64,000 bases of DNA, taken from positions 4,030,001-4,094,000 of the forward strand of contig JAGYVD010000006.1 in the NCBI GenBank assembly GCA_021209875.1. The letters are read 5' to 3'. The notes below the pieces were generated by a model, which was not told the DNA's origin, made no database searches, and saw only the letters and a list, made by a program, of their open reading frames with translations. Made by a program: the position numbers and the translations under genes. The DNA is from Rosellinia necatrix. Its lineage: Eukaryota; Ascomycota; Sordariomycetes; Xylariales; Xylariaceae. This document shows, in pieces, positions 34,822 to 48,800 of the stretch; positions within the stretch are counted from its first letter, which is position 1, and each line of letters starts with the position of its first letter.

Positions 34822-35316
34822 TCACTTCTTCTGGGTGTTGCTGGACCAGATCGGGGTGCCCTTGTACATGACGACGTTGCCGTCGTTCTGCACGGCGATG
34901 ATGCAGGTGCTGTCGCCCGTGCTGCCGGCGGTGTTGGTGTGCCAGGTGGGCGTCTCGTTGTTGTCGCTATTTCACAGAGGCGTAAGCAGCCGTGGTCAGA
35001 GAAACGGATTGGGATTTTTTTTTTTTTTTCCTTTTCCTTTTCTACACGATCATCATCGTGGGCCTGTTTTGAACGAAAGTGGGAAGAAGGGGGGGGAAGG
35101 GACGACGTACTACATGCAGAAATTCCCGTCCCCTTGCATCTTGACGCCCTTGATGTTGTAGTTCTGCTGCGCCGTGTTCTGCCACTGCAGCTTGCCGCCC
35201 CAGTACACGGCGATCTTGCCGTCGCCCTGCATCTTGAACTCGACGGAGCCATCGTTGCTCCAAAGGCTGTTGCCGGTGAGCAGCCACTCGCCGTTTCCGA
35301 GGGTGTTGTGAGACAT
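34822..35316 (-). CDS. Bulb-type (B-type, mannose-binding) lectin, leaderless
   Basis: Exons are 35316-35111 and 34966-34822 (intron 144 bp), giving 116 residues. The protein is one bulb-type lectin domain with three mannose-site repeats of the Q-x-D-x-N-x-V-x-Y type: QGDGKIAVY (30-38), QGDGNFCMY (61-69) and QNDGNVVMY (95-103). The splice falls at the Tyr of site 2 and restores it. Only the third site matches the consensus fully; site 1 has Lys in place of Asn, and site 2 has Cys in place of Val. No signal peptide is present, as in other cytosolic fungal lectins thought to act in defence against grazers or bacteria (family knowledge). The C-terminus TPIWSSNTQKK closes the last strand. The intron contains a T tract on its plus-strand side. 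Confidence 0.92.
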
Positions 35317-38300
35317 GATGAAATTGAGTTCAGGGGGAAGCTGGTGTGGTTGTTTGATGGTGAGGTCTGCTCTTGGGTGGTTGGGTGATGGGGGAAATAG
35401 AACAGAGAGGAGGACGGTCTCTGGTGCAAGGATGAGCCTCTTTATATATGTCGAGGCATTGACCGGACAGGACTCCGTCTCTCAATGCGTATAGCGTCTG
35501 CCAGTTTGATCTCCTGCAGCCAACCTTGTACCTCTACCTCATTTCCCCCCCTGATTCTCGTCCTCCCCGCCCGTCGTCTTCAAGTCGTGGTTCAAGCTAA
35601 TCTCTCTTGACATCACCCCGCCCTCGGTAGTTAGTGTACTACAAACTATCGTTACCGGGGACTCGAGATCGTAACATGTTGCTGCATTAAGCCGACAACA
35701 TGAGAGAGCCACCGACGTCAGGATTGGTGGGCGCTAGCCTGTAGGGGGGGAGAAGGGGGGCTACAACTCATCATCACGACGATTCACGGCGCGCGCGATG
35801 AGACGTCGACGTCTGGGATCACCACCGACGTGCTGGTCCAACCGCAGGCCAATTTCATCGAGATCGATAGGCCGATAAGACTGGATGCCGCCCCCGCCGG
35901 AGACGCCCATTCAGAAGCCTCCAGCGGGTCCGGGGGCCCGGCAATGGGTGGGGAGGAGGAGGAGGAGGAGGAGAGGGGAAGGTGGATGGATGAGATGAGC
36001 GGCGATCTGATAGATCCCACTCGACCCGCATCCAGGGTGCAGACTGCGGCGCAGATCTAGCCCCGTCCAGCCGCCTTTCAGCTCCGTCGTTCAAGCCACC
36101 TCTCTGCACGCGGCGGCCTGTGAATGCATCGCGACCCCATTGGCTAGGGGGACCGTACCTCGTGGAGGCCGCTGGTCACTCTCGACGCTGCTTGCCTGTG
36201 GGCGTTTGTTTACGTGGCCTCTCACGAAATGCGTATGAGGTGTATTGCCTCTGGTTCCGGAAGAAGGGTGGGAGGAGAGGGTTGCCGTTGTCTTTCCCCA
36301 GCCGGCGTAGCTCATGTCCGACCTCAATAACCGTTCCTCTCCATGGGCGTAACTTACAACACGCAAGGGGACGCCGATGCGCGCGGGGCATCTCGTCACC
36401 GCCACCCATCTCCAGCAAGCAACACACGCCTGCCCGTGTGCGTCAGGTTGCCAGCTCTACTCAGGGGGATTGTACCCCTCGGCCGACATCTCCCGCGTAG
36501 AAGAGGACGCCCAGCCAGCACCATCGCCACCCTCCTAGAGGCCGCAATTGGCCAGCGGCATGACTACGCAAGAACGGAAATCATACGACCCATCTGCTCT
36601 CGACGCACACTTCAAGGTACGCCACGCTACACGGCGATGAGGTACCAACCCGCACGAATACCAACGCACCACCCGGGCCGGTTCGTGAGGGGGAGTCCCC
36701 CCTTGTACACCCGCCCCGTCATCTTACCCAGCCAGAGATTGCGCCGGGACGTGGCCGGAGTGGCGGGGCCGTGACATTCACTAATGTAACGACGACCTAC
36801 CCCATTTCCTAGACCCGGTCGTCGAGGAGCATAAGGAGTGGGGGAATAGATAGATGCCTGTACACGTATCCGACTGTCCCATGTTGCAATGGTGGGTGTC
36901 TTATTGCAACATCCATGACAGCTCATCACTACTACGGTCCGATCAGGAATAAACCTTCTCCCCCCTTCGCGCCCGGTCCACGACTGAACGATCCAACGCT
37001 TCTAGATCCAACGCTATTCTCCAAGATCGGTCGTTGCGGGCGGACGCCACCAAGGAACGCTAGAAACCGGTTGGGTCCAATCGCTCGAATCGAGGTGGTA
37101 GTGTGGCGCTTCGCATGAGTTCAAGTCAGTCCATAGATAGACTACTGATAAATGCGTATGCACATCCGCAGCCGCCTCTCTGTTCAATCAAGGCCTGCTT
37201 CACGCCGCTCCCCGCTCCCGCCCTATGGCCGCTGATGTAATTATTGGGCCCCCGGCGCCGTGGCGCTCGATGCGGTGGCACGCTGGCGTTCGACTGCCAT
37301 GCAAGTAGTTCGCCAATCCGATCGGGCCATCGGGATGGAGAAGGCTCGGTTTACTCCATACGAGGAGGCGTTTCTTATTCTTCCTTCGCATAACAAGCTA
37401 TATTTCGACCCCTCCCACCATCGGCTCGAATCGCCATTGGCGATATCGACATGGGCGGGCTGCGCCCCGGCTCATGACGATAAGCCTACATATAGAGGCT
37501 GTCTTTTATATCCAACGTGTGTATTTTGTTATTTCGCCTCTGGGCGAGGGCACGGAATTCTCTCGTCTCTGTCATGTAAATCGTAACCGAGGGCCGCTTT
37601 GCGGCTCCGGACGAATTATCTGAGGCGAACCAGCAATAATCGTCGGATGGCAGGGCCCGGTATACCCTGTGTCTGTCTATTACGGATAGTCCATTTCGAG
37701 AGGGCTTTACATAAAAAGGAAACATCGTCGCCATATGGATTGGCTGCGACGATAAACCGCCGGGGCCGCCGGCATGCCGGTTACCCGGCAGAGCTACGAG
37801 GTGCACGTTGCCAAAAATCAGCTTACAACGAGGATCTGGGTTAAGTCTAATACCCTAGACGGTAAGCGTAGAGTTGAAGCCCTTCAGCATCAGTATAGAT
37901 CATCACGGATCTTTTGTTATTCGCAATATGGCGAGATGACGAGAAACTCGCATTGTATTCTTACGGGGGGAGTCATACCCGACTTTCCTTGCTCGCTTCT
38001 CTTCTCTCACATAAATTCATAATCGGCTTTTCAAATCTCGACACCAACGCGCGAACTGCGTATTTACAAGAAGAAAAGAAAAAAAAAATTGAACATGCTC
38101 AGGTACCATCTGCTTCATCAAAATGGAATAAAATAGATAGAGAGTTGGATTAGTAGCAAATAGCGCGCATCGGCATACCGCGGATCTGAGGACGGATGCA
38201 TGGTGCCCACATCGTCAAATGCAAGGACGCCTCTTTCCGCGCCAACCAACCCGCAGCCACCCCATCATATCCATCCCGGGTGTAACCATGGCAGGCGGTA

Positions 38301-38897
38301 ACTGGGAACTGATCCGCCTGCAAAACGGACCTCACTCCGACCCGGACCCAATTCGCCTGTTGCGCGGGTAGACGTGGGTGGCACATGGATACATAGCGAG
38401 TGTCTTAGATTGTTATCAGGTTCCTCACCAGGCTAAGTCATCTTCATGACCAACAATATGCCTCCTCCACCCCCTCCCCGCCTTATAGTTAACCTGATAA
38501 ATGCGCGATGCCGACCCGGCCGGTTAATAGGCGGGCAGGCCAGCCACGTAAAGAGCCAACCAGTGCGATCATATGAAAGGTAGACAAGTATTGGTATTGA
38601 GCCTATTTTGCCTCTGATCTACCTACAGCTACGAAATCGTACAACCCCATGACTTCTCTTCGCTTCTCTTCTCATCCTACTAGTGGCAACGTGATAATCA
38701 TGGTCTTTTCGACCGTCCAAACCCAACAACGCCAGTCTATACTCTAAAATGCGTATACGCTTGATGCCTGCAATGGTCCGATTTTGGGTTGTTCTCAACC
38801 TCATGCAACCTCTTATTAGAAAATGTATATTATCGTTCGACAAAAAAATTGGGCCTTCACTAAAATGACAAAGGCAACGTGATCCTTCAGACGTGCA
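35317..38897. other. Gene-poor region, 3.6 kb
   Basis: No gene is supported. Upstream DNA of the lectin (35317-35800) has C/T-rich leader sequence. Between 35800 and 38000 GC is normal and several open frames of 60-143 codons occur (for example 36343-36774 + and 37486-37806 -). None shows a domain, a start context or splice continuity, and neighbouring frames are equally open. The end (38160-38890) is the 3' flank of the ABC transporter. A missed multi-exon gene is possible. Confidence 0.45.
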
Positions 38898-41800
38898 CTA
38901 TCGTCTATTCCAGTTCAGGAAGCGGGTCTAGTGGAAAAAGAATATTAGTACCTGAGGCCAAGGTGAGGAGCGTACGACAAGTGAACTCACAGCAGCGAAA
39001 AGGATAATAGTGTTGCTGGCAACAAACGCGATGAAAATACCGAGGTCTCTCCACCGGTTGTCGAACGTGTATTCGAAGGCGCCGTAAAATTGGTCACCGA
39101 GCGAGTAAGCGCAGTATTCGCAGTTGGTGGCGTTGCTGTCAACCAGGTAACCAGAACCACCGGATGCGAAGAACGTCTCCATATAGGACCCACAGGTCTC
39201 TCCTGGTGGCGCCGTGAAGACGTTCAGTTCGCTAGACCTACATCGGACGACAAGGCCGTGCAGGGCGGTGGTGATCGTGCCACTGATGAGCCGCGTGAAA
39301 GGGTCCAGTTGGTATAGCCAGGATTTCCAGAAATGGGGCATTTGAGGGTACGGGATGGTGACACCACAAAACAGGGCGAAGGTGATAACGATGAAAGGAT
39401 CGTACTGGCTGGATACAAAGGCCGAAGGTGAGATGGCGGCAAGAAGTTGACCCAGAGAGACGGCAAAGAGCTCCGTGATGAGGACCATGAAGTACTGGTA
39501 CCCAGCGCGTGATGGCTCGGATTGGAAACCTGGGATGAAGTAGAGGAGCAAGAAGAACAGCACCGAACACAGGATCGAATAAGGGAGCTCGGCAATGACC
39601 ATGCTTAGCGTGAACGTGAATGTGCTGTACATCTTGCTCAGCTGTTCCCGGAAGAAGATGGCGCGCTTGATGACAAACATGAGTTCAACCTGAGGTAGGA
39701 GCAAGGCGGGGAGAACGGTGACCTGGAACATGACAAAGACCTTGTATTGGAGCGACGAGCGTGAGTCATCTAGCTGAAGGTACGTAAGACCTGTCAGGAG
39801 AGCGATGACGACATGGTTAAAGACACGGGTGAACAGATAGTTGGGCGATCGCCAGTAAGAAACGTTGGTTCGCTTGACGACAGTCTTAATCTGATGCCAA
39901 AGAGGCGATGCATACTCTCTTTCCAGGCTCGGGTCGACACCAGCTGCAACCGCTCTGCGAGTCTCTTTGAACTGGGAGATCCTGTCCTTGACATTTGCCA
40001 TTTCGGGGCTCTCGTCCCAAATCTCGGCCCAATCTTGGTTGCCGATACGTGCGCTACTACCGGCACCAATAGCTTCCAGCATGTATTCTGCAATGTTATC
40101 AGAAGGCCCGGCAACTGCGCCGTGACGCCCAAGGTAATCCCTAAGCACGTGAGCATCCTTGCCGATATCGCCGAAATACACACAGCGACCACCGCGCTGC
40201 AGAAGGAGAAGTCTGTCGAAGTTTTCAAAGAGGGCGGCGTTCGGTTGGTGGATGGTGCAGAGAATAGCCTGGCCAGCGGCGGCAAGCTTCTTCAAGAATC
40301 GGACGATGTTGAAGGCGCTCTGGCTGTCAAGACCCGAAGTCGGTTCGTCGAGGAAAAGAAGCAACTGAGGCTTGGCCGCTAGTTCAACGCCAATCGTAAC
40401 ACGTTTGCGCTGCTCGACGGTAAGACCGGCTTCAGGGGTACCGATGATACAGTCTGCAATGTTTTCCATTTCGAGCAATGCGATAATCTCCTCCACGTAC
40501 GAGTATTTTTCGGATTGCGGGGTTGAGAAAGGTTGGCGCAAGTCGGCCGAGAATCGTAGAGCCTCACGCACGGTCTGGGTAGGATCGTGCATGTCCAATT
40601 GTTCAGCATAAGAAGTCGATCGTTGAAATTCCTTTCCGGGCTTCGCCCCGTCAACAAGAATATCGCCCTGAATAACACCAATATTCTTCCGGGAGGCCAG
40701 AACGTCTAGCAGTGTTGTCTTTCCAGCTCCAGAGGCACCCATGAGAGCAGTAAGTTCACCTGGTTTACAGTAGCCGAAAACGTTGTTGAGAAGTCGGCGG
40801 GTACCGCCGGGAACTGGTACATCATAGTTTAGGTCTTCCCACGTTAGGATGCTAGTAGACTCAATCTTAAGAGCTGCATCTTCGTCATTTGTCCTCGACT
40901 TCTGTCGCTGAAGCCTCTTGTTACTCAGAGCCTCATTCAGTGAATCTCTCTCTGGGTTCGGCCGAGCAAAGACCTTGGCTTGGTTACCACCCATTCCATA
41001 CTTCACGAATTCTCCCAAGACAACATTCATGATGAGGAAGAAGACAATGATGGCAACAATAATACCGAAGTTTCGCCACAGATCCTGAGGTGCATAGGTA
41101 AATCCATCAGTGATATAGTCAGCGCCCTTTATAGCAAGGGTGCCTGGCTTAGAACCAGCCAAGGTGCACACTTGATAATCGATGTTATCATAGCCAGGCC
41201 CAGATGGAATGAGTGATTCGGCCGAACAAGTCAAGTCAGCACTGCCAAATTCATTCGCCATCAGACTCGCGAATGACAAGCCGAGGGCATTGATCCAGAA
41301 TATCCAACGAAGCCAAACTTGTTGGTTATCATATTGAATCAAATATCCGGATGTGAGAATAAACAGGGTGACAGTGACAACAGCAAATTTGATGGCGTAG
41401 TCGAAATCAGGACTGAGGCAACCAATGATGCGGAAATACAGAGTCATGGCAATATTGCCGGCCAGAATCAATAGGTAGAACGTGAAGAAGTGGCCAGCCG
41501 TCCTAGTGAGATTAGTCAAGAAATAGACGATGATAGAGAAGACTAGAATCTGAACAGCCGAGAATGCCGTGTCCACGAAAATTTGTGCAATCCACAACGC
41601 CGACGGTCGATGAAACGCGTACGCCTTGTGCTTATTGACGATGGGCCGGCCAGTCATAGTTGAACCGAGCTCGGAGAAGGCCTGGAAAGCATTGAACAAG
41701 AGAGAGATAAACAGAAGACCGCCTTTGCTGAAGGCGTTAGCTGAGGTTTGCTTGAGATTGAGATACAGAGTACCGAGCACGATAGCGATGACAATGCTGC

Positions 41801-43451
41801 GGATCCAAGAAAGAGATAGCCCAAGCTTATCCTGAAGCTTCAGGACGAATTGACGCTTCATCAATGCCCAAACCTGTTGCTGAAAGCCGACGCTGTATAC
41901 AGATCGCTTGGCGCCACGGCGCTTGCTTTCCAACACGGCAGCACGGAAATCTTCATGCTTGCCAGTCTCGGTGTCTAATCGGTCTTTATATTCGGTCATC
42001 TCAGTATCCAGTCGCTTAGCATAAGTGGATTTCTCGAAGGCATCAGCGAGGGTGTCGGGACTATGCGGAGCATTGTGTGGCGAATGGCCGTCTGAATATT
42101 CTCGTTCGAATTCGTCGGTACAACCAGTCACGTAATCGGGGGTCGTTTGACGGGGGCGAGGAAGAAAGCCCAGCCCTTCAAAGTAGCTCCTGGCCTCCGT
42201 GGTAGGACCGAAATAGACTTGCTTTCCTGAGTCGATGACCAAAACCTTGTCGAATAGCTTATAGATATTCTCGGAGGCTTGGTACAACGAAACGAAAGTC
42301 GAAGTCTTGTACAGGTTGGTTTGAATGCGAAGAGACTTGACGAAATCGAGCGCTGTACTCGCGTCGAGACCACGAGTGCTGTTATCCCATGATAGGACAC
42401 ACGCATTCGTAATCATCATCTCGGCAATAGAGACACGTTTCCGCTCGCCGCCAGATACACCACGAATCAGCGCGTCACCTACCACAGTGTGCCGGGTGTG
42501 CTCAATGTTGAACATCTTGAGCAATGTGCTGATAACGTCTTTCTTAAACTTGGCCTTGTCGGTGCCTGCGGGCAGCTTATTAGGCACCTTGGTGTCGATG
42601 GCAAAACCCAATGTCTGTTCGACGTTGAGGGTAGCGTGGTGAATATCATCCTCCTGGTTGTAAACAGCTTCGCCTCGGTACTCCTTAAATTCCTTGTGGG
42701 TGAAAGGTCCATATTTGACCTCTCCGGTTACACTGGTATAGCCCCATCGTTGATTCGCAATGGATTTGAGAAACGTAGTGCACCCGGATCCGGGCCGGCC
42801 AAGGACGAGCACCATTTCGCCAGGGTTGACAACACCCCTGAAGTTGTCGAGCAGGGTGGCCTCCACACCTTTCTGGCCGCGGCCGAGAAGGTTCATCAGA
42901 GGCGTCCAGTAATCCACGAAGTCGACGAAAGCATCTGGGAACGTCTGGACATAGTTGGTCATGCCACCCATCCCCTTCACCGTCAACCCATCCCAGTATA
43001 CGCCGATGTGTTTCGGCTTGATACCAGCTTCCCTCTCGGCGTCCAAGCCACCTCGAAGCACTTCTTCCAAATCGAAATCCTCCTCGGAAGTCTCTGATCC
43101 GGTAATGTCGCCCTTCATACCCTTCTCGGGATCGCCCGCACGACGGCTGTTCGCACGGCTGACGCGCGACAAGCCTGATATTTCCCTTTGGAGCTCGGCG
43201 AAGTCGACCTGTGCCTGCTCGACCGAAACGCCGCTGTTGACGCGGGAAAATCCATTGGGATTGCTCTGCCTAGCGGCCTCACGTTGTTCCTCGGAGGAAT
43301 CCGAAAAGGTAGGGACTGAAGTGACCGAGGATGGCCCGGTGCTCTTGGATGAAGATGCCATGGTGTCGATGGCGTTGATGTCGAGGGCTGATCCGGGGAC
43401 GCCCAAACCCCCCAACGGGGTTTTCTCCATGTCTCGGTCGGTTATGGCCAC
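38898..43451 (-). CDS. PDR-type ABC (ABCG) multidrug transporter
   Basis: Full-size plasma-membrane efflux pump with layout NBD1-TMD1-NBD2-TMD2. The main exon is 43451-38991. The frame would run on to 38928, but a GTGAGT donor directly after LFAA, a TACTAAT branch and a CACTAG acceptor suggest a 63-bp intron and a 30-bp last exon (38927-38898, TRFLNWNRRstop), total about 1496 residues. NBD1: Walker A GRPGSGCT (about 218), signature VSGGERKRVS (about 334), Walker B LSWDNSTRGLD. NBD2: Walker A GASGAGKT (about 905), LTVEQRKRV, Walker B LLLFLDEPTSGLD (about 1027). The Cys in the first Walker A and the degenerate second signature are typical of the PDR family. Each TMD shows about six helices. The N-terminus is Ser-rich and likely regulatory. 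Azole or toxin export is plausible; substrates are unknown. Confidence 0.95.
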
Positions 43452-46400
43452 GCGAGGAGGCGGCCTGGCTCGGCGGCGTGGACTAATCGAGTATGCCGAA
43501 CAACCACGGGGCCGAGCGCGAACGGAGCTTGGATCTTTTACTTAATTACTTTTACAGGCGAAGACGAGAGGCCGTACAATTGCCACAGTGGTGAATTGAG
43601 TCGTAGCCGGTCCAAACCAGCGGGAGTCGGTGTTCTGTATTTGATGATGAGTATGTCGGTCAAACTACCTGGGCAGATAATCGCGCCACTCCTGCACTAA
43701 GAGAGACCGTCTCTCGCCCGGCCAGAGAAATCGACGCGATGCTACCGTCTAGCTCGAACTCCGAACTCGTAACCCGTACACGCGAGTACAGGTAGGGGAC
43801 GGAAGAGCAGAACAGAGCAGGGCAGGTCGGGGAGCGGAGGAGGGAAAGAAGGGGGAGCTATGCACAAAAGAAGAGAGGGACCATACCAAGTTATAGGCCG
43901 GGCTGCTACGGCGATCCAGGGTTGCGGCCGACAATAATACGGGGGACAGAAAGAGAAAACCAACGGGGATGGGATGCCGGGTCAATAAGTACCTACATAT
44001 GATACCAGCAGAAGGAACCGAACGGCCGGTCATGGATTATCTGCCCTCCCCACTTGGTCTGGGTTTCTCGGTACGTGGGTGGTTTAGGTAGGCACCAAGA
44101 GGCGTGAAGCTCCCGATCCCGTTCTCATTTTATTGATCCACCGGATTTATAATTTTATTTCTCTTTTATTTTACCTGCCTGCATAGGTAGTTACTTGCTC
44201 TCCGCTCCCTCTTCCCCTTCCCACGCACACGCCCTCCAGGTTGTTTCCGGTCGTTATCCCCGCCCTCCTGCATGTCTACTTGTACCGTGAGTGCCTAGGG
44301 TACTTTGGCCACCACCTCGGCCCGCACCTGATGGGCGGTATATGCCAGCACGGCGAGTACAGCAGGTGCCCACCCGTAAGGAGATAATTATGGATTGTTT
44401 CCTCTTTTGTAAACCGCCGGAGATACGGGTGGCAAGGCCAAGGCACTTGCGTCAAAAGTTTCTTTATTACCCACCTTAGACTAGGCTATGTACATACCGA
44501 AGTTACATAAAGACTCACTCACACATCATCCGCCGCGCGCGCGGGCGGCTTATCAATCAACGGATGCCGCAAACCTTGCCAAGGTCGCATTTGGAATCGC
44601 GCCGGGACGAGTTGCACACCCTTTTATTTGCTCGCTTCCACTCTTCTGGAAAGGGACAATCTAGTCTCGAGTGTCGTGGCTTGACGGTCCCCGCATGACA
44701 CGACAGGAAGTCATGATGAATCATGGTGAGTGCAGGATAACTAACCTAATAGTAAACTAGGGGCAGTAACTACCTAGGACGTTTAATGTACCCTGCTACC
44801 CTATATATAAGTCGAAGTAACCTCGACACAGGTGGTGACTGCAGTGCTCACCCGCGTACCTACATAGATCTTCGGTAACTTACATAGGGCAATAGTTATT
44901 AATTTATAGTAATTCACTGCTATAGCACATAAAGTAGTTTTAAACGAGTCGCGTCCTATTGCGTCTCGACAGCCATGTGCGCACCTAGTTTGGTTCTACC
45001 TAGGTAGTATTCAATTGCTCCATATGGATGTATGCGTGATCGCATTCGGACTATTTTGGATCTCTGTGCATACATATGGACATACCAACGGTAAAATGTG
45101 TGCATACATACCAAGTACATCCTCAGGACCAACCCGTTTAGGTAGATGGTTCCAGTGTTTTGTCATTGATGGCTATGGTCGTGTAGTGTAGGTATGTAGT
45201 GCATGTGCCATAGTATGTAATGTACATGTGTGTATATATGTAGTGTAGTGGCGCCGTTGCGAACCCAACGTGGCGTCAACATGGGGGCCAAGATATCCAT
45301 CTCATCCCGGCGCCGCACCATGTGCCTCTGCGTCAGACGCATCCCCCCCCCCGTCTGTAGCTTAATTCTAACCACGCCGGGCTGGGTGCGCTGCTTACCC
45401 TGGCAAGTCTGGCACGGCAATTGGCTGGCCTTCCACTTGGATCGCCGCACCAGCTGGGCTCGCCGGGTGCGTCATCTCGATCATCCATTCCAACCGGATC
45501 TCCGAACCGAAGGAACTGGCAGACAACGGGCGCCCTTTGTCTGAAACCAGGCGACAAGGCTCAAAAGTGGCACAAGACGGGGAGTCGGAGGTTTTCTAGA
45601 GACCGGCATTACTAATCTAGATCCACGCATCTTCAGGACTTCCACGTGCCTTGGAAACCCCCATACAGTGTACGACATAGTAAGTCAGATCCCGATCCCA
45701 TGTAAGACGTTGTTACTAAGTGCACCTGCCTGCACTTGCTCACATACCCATAAAGTAAGTGTTCGAGTTTCTCCAGGCCATCCAGGAAGGTGCCCAGGGC
45801 GTGATACGGCCTAAAAAGGTAAACTTGGTACTAGTTAGTACACTAGATCATCCCCATCCGCAGTGCCGTCGTATACGCATCTCGCGCTCATCTAGGTAGG
45901 TACCTAGGTAGGTTGCGATGAATGCGCGCCCACGTAACTACCGTAGTGTACAAGCTTTACCATCACCCCGTATATTCCCTCTTCGAACAGGCCATAGTGT
46001 GCACTCGCGCACATATATGCCGGGCCCCGTCACCATCCCAGCCCCCAGCCCGCCCCGTCGGAATTGGGACCGAACATCTAAAACAAATAGATTGCACACG
46101 AGAGAATCGGTGCCTGTTGGATAGCTGAGTAAACCACAATACTGGACACTGCATCTGCCCGTTGTACACTACGGTACATAGGCATAGGTAGTGTATGTCA
46201 TGGTTATGTGATTCACCCATGCGGATGGACAGTCGGGGCCTAGTTACTCTCCGACAATCAGACAAGTGCTGCAAGGCAAGTGCTCGCGCAAGTGGTGGTC
46301 CTAGGGAAGAAAAAAAAAAAGGGACGATCGCGCAGCTTTGGTACACTGCACTGTCCCTATTCTGTTTCATACTGTAACCAGAATGGGCAGCACACCGAAC

Positions 46401-48800
46401 GCCACCGGTTTTTTTTTCGGTGCTGGGCTTGATCCAGGTACCGTGCAGACGGTCAGCTGACGATCCGAAAACGGGTATTTTTACGTCACTACTGGTGTAA
46501 CAAAAGAGAAGAGATCTATATATATCTAGTTAACTATATGTATTATAAGTCTACTATAAATAAGGACTTCGCGCCGCCTCAAAATGACCGAATAGCATGT
46601 AACACAACCCAAATTCGCGCCATGCCGTGCAGTCAAGTGGCGGACTCATTGACTGTACCATACCTTCTGTCCTACTGTACATAGGTTATCCACCCCACTG
46701 TGTACCTACTGTGCTGTGCACGAACAAGATAACCACCATGGTACATAGATCCATTGCAATCCCCCGTTTCTGCGCCAATAGGGCAGTAGATCGGCTTGCC
46801 TATTCTGCTTGCGGCCGAGGTGCCCCGGAAGTAAGAGCTGACCCGGCGCTAAACCCCGGCACACACACACGCTATAGAAGGGAATCGGGATTAGTTAGGG
46901 GGCATCGTTACAGGACAAGTGTAATTCGGTTGGGCTAGAATACATAAAAACCAACTATGCATGTGTAGGTAGTGTCGCAGCCCAGACATCTCTACTCTTC
47001 AAGGACCCTCAGAGGGTGCCATCCTGAACGGGGATCAATCTCGCGTTTCCTGCGCATCGTTCCTTTCCGTAATTTGTGACGGATATACCTGGTGACGGAT
47101 ACACCTCCCGGGTTAGGGCTAGATTAGCTTGGATGAGTCTGGATGAGTGTGGATGAGACGGGGTAAGGGAGAATGAAGTGAGGATGAGCCAGGATGATGG
47201 ACATCCACGTGATATCGCGACATCTTGCCTGATGCTCCCAGGACTGTGAAAAGGCAGGGAATTTGTCGAAGGGAACGGACGCCAAGACTTACGTGGACGT
47301 GGGATGCACTACATAATAATATAAGGATGGGAGCCCAATCTGCATTGGCATGGCAAATAGGAAACATGTGTAGTAGTAGTAGTAATTTATTAATGTCTAG
47401 TCTAGGTGTCTAACAGGGAGGGAAAAGCTCGGCTGTGGCGTGTGTAGATAGGTAGTAGATAGGTAGTCTGTAGGCAAGTCTGTAGGCAAGTCTGTAGGCG
47501 GTCTGTAGGCAGTCTATAGGTAGTTATTGGTACCACTACGTGCACCTATAACTACCTCCCTAGGTAGCATGTGCGCTTACATGGATATCTTGACGCACTG
47601 TCCGTTCCTTGCGGTGTTCAATCCAACCCCAACATGACCTCACGAGAGCACCCCTATCGGACACGCCAGCATAAAACTAGTGTACACTAATACCAATACA
47701 TAAACAAACACATATATAGGTGCTCCAGCTGGTGTCGTCCTTGGCGATCGGCTGTTGGGTATGGGCGCCCCGTCTGGCAGCCCACCAAAGGCAGCCACGC
47801 AAGCCACTGCGCTGGCGGATTGGCTGGAGTAGACTTAGTCCAGGTCGACGCCCAGGGCAGAGCTGGGATCCCATTTCCGCGCCCCCCGCGTGCTCTCCAA
47901 CACCGGGCCCTGCTCGCCCTCCTCCAATGCCCTTTACGCGGTCCCTACAGCTGGGCGGATGCACATCCACCCCTCGGTTCTTAACAGGCAACTTTTATGC
48001 AGGTAAGTACTTCCGCACACACCGCACCTATCGGTTGGCTGGTGGGCATTTGTCGGGTCAATCAATATCGGATCCAACGACAGCTGCCAAGTGGTGTGAT
48101 GGACACATTGGACAAGACATATGCCCAGACCAGACATGCAATGCCCAATGCTCATATAGGATAGTGAGGAGAGAGACCAAGGGTCTCTATGGCACACTTA
48201 GCACGGTTAGGTTTTGAAGAGAGAGAGAGAGAGAGAATCGGGAAGAAATTGAGAATAAAAAAAATAATTAATATCCCCAACGGCAACACGTCTCCAAAGC
48301 CATTGTCGGGACGACAAGGCTCCGACATGGGCTTGAGAAGGCAGTAGGAGCATAAACTCGATGCTACCACTGGTACATAGCAAAAAGGCAGCTTGCTGCC
48401 TTCCTGCCGTGTGATGTGAGCGAGCGTCCGGGCGGGGAAACAGGGGATACGTAAATCACTTTACCTCCCTCTCGGCATCAATAACATCAATATCGCGGAG
48501 GGAGCCATCTGTGCCTTGCACCCTGTCCGGTTCGGGTAAACAGAGCCGCCAATTGCACCTGACGTAGACGGGGTAATTCAATACAATAGTCGAACCCTGG
48601 TGTCAGATAGTTACCGACTGGCCGGCGTATGACAAGTAGGCAAATCGGCCTTTCATATTATACGAGAGTCCGAAAGATAACGCCATCGGCCGGCCCGCAA
48701 TTTTTTTTTTTTTTTTTGCATCCGTCGGCCCAGATGCCCCTGTGATAGGGGTCTCGGGGCGAGCGTCATATTACATTAGCTTTGTTGGTTCCCCCTCGAC
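43452..48800. other. Gene-poor region, left part
   Basis: ABC transporter promoter (43452 to about 44200), then DNA with no recognisable gene. It contains CCTAGGTAGG-type motifs (about 44095, 44999 and 45895-45915), poly-A/T tracts, a GA microsatellite (48221-48237) and a C-rich patch (45341-45352). Short frames around 45163-45557 and 47677-47991 are unsupported. Confidence 0.5.
47465..47524. repeat. Short tandem repeat, GTCTGTAGGCAA-like units
   Basis: About five imperfect copies of a 10-12 bp unit (GTCTGTAGGCAA, GTCTGTAGGCG, GTCTGTAGGCA, GTCTATAGGTA) occur in a row after a TAGGTAGTAGATAGGTAG stretch. Confidence 0.8.

Noticed and set aside
26857..35316. Possible secondary-metabolite cluster (regulator, peroxygenase, F-box, lectin)
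   Set aside because: No backbone synthase (PKS, NRPS, terpene cyclase) or tailoring set is present, and the genes do not share an obvious pathway.
36343..36774. 143-codon open frame in the 36 kb region
   Set aside because: Arg/Pro-rich, no domain, equally open frames on the other strand, and no splice continuity.
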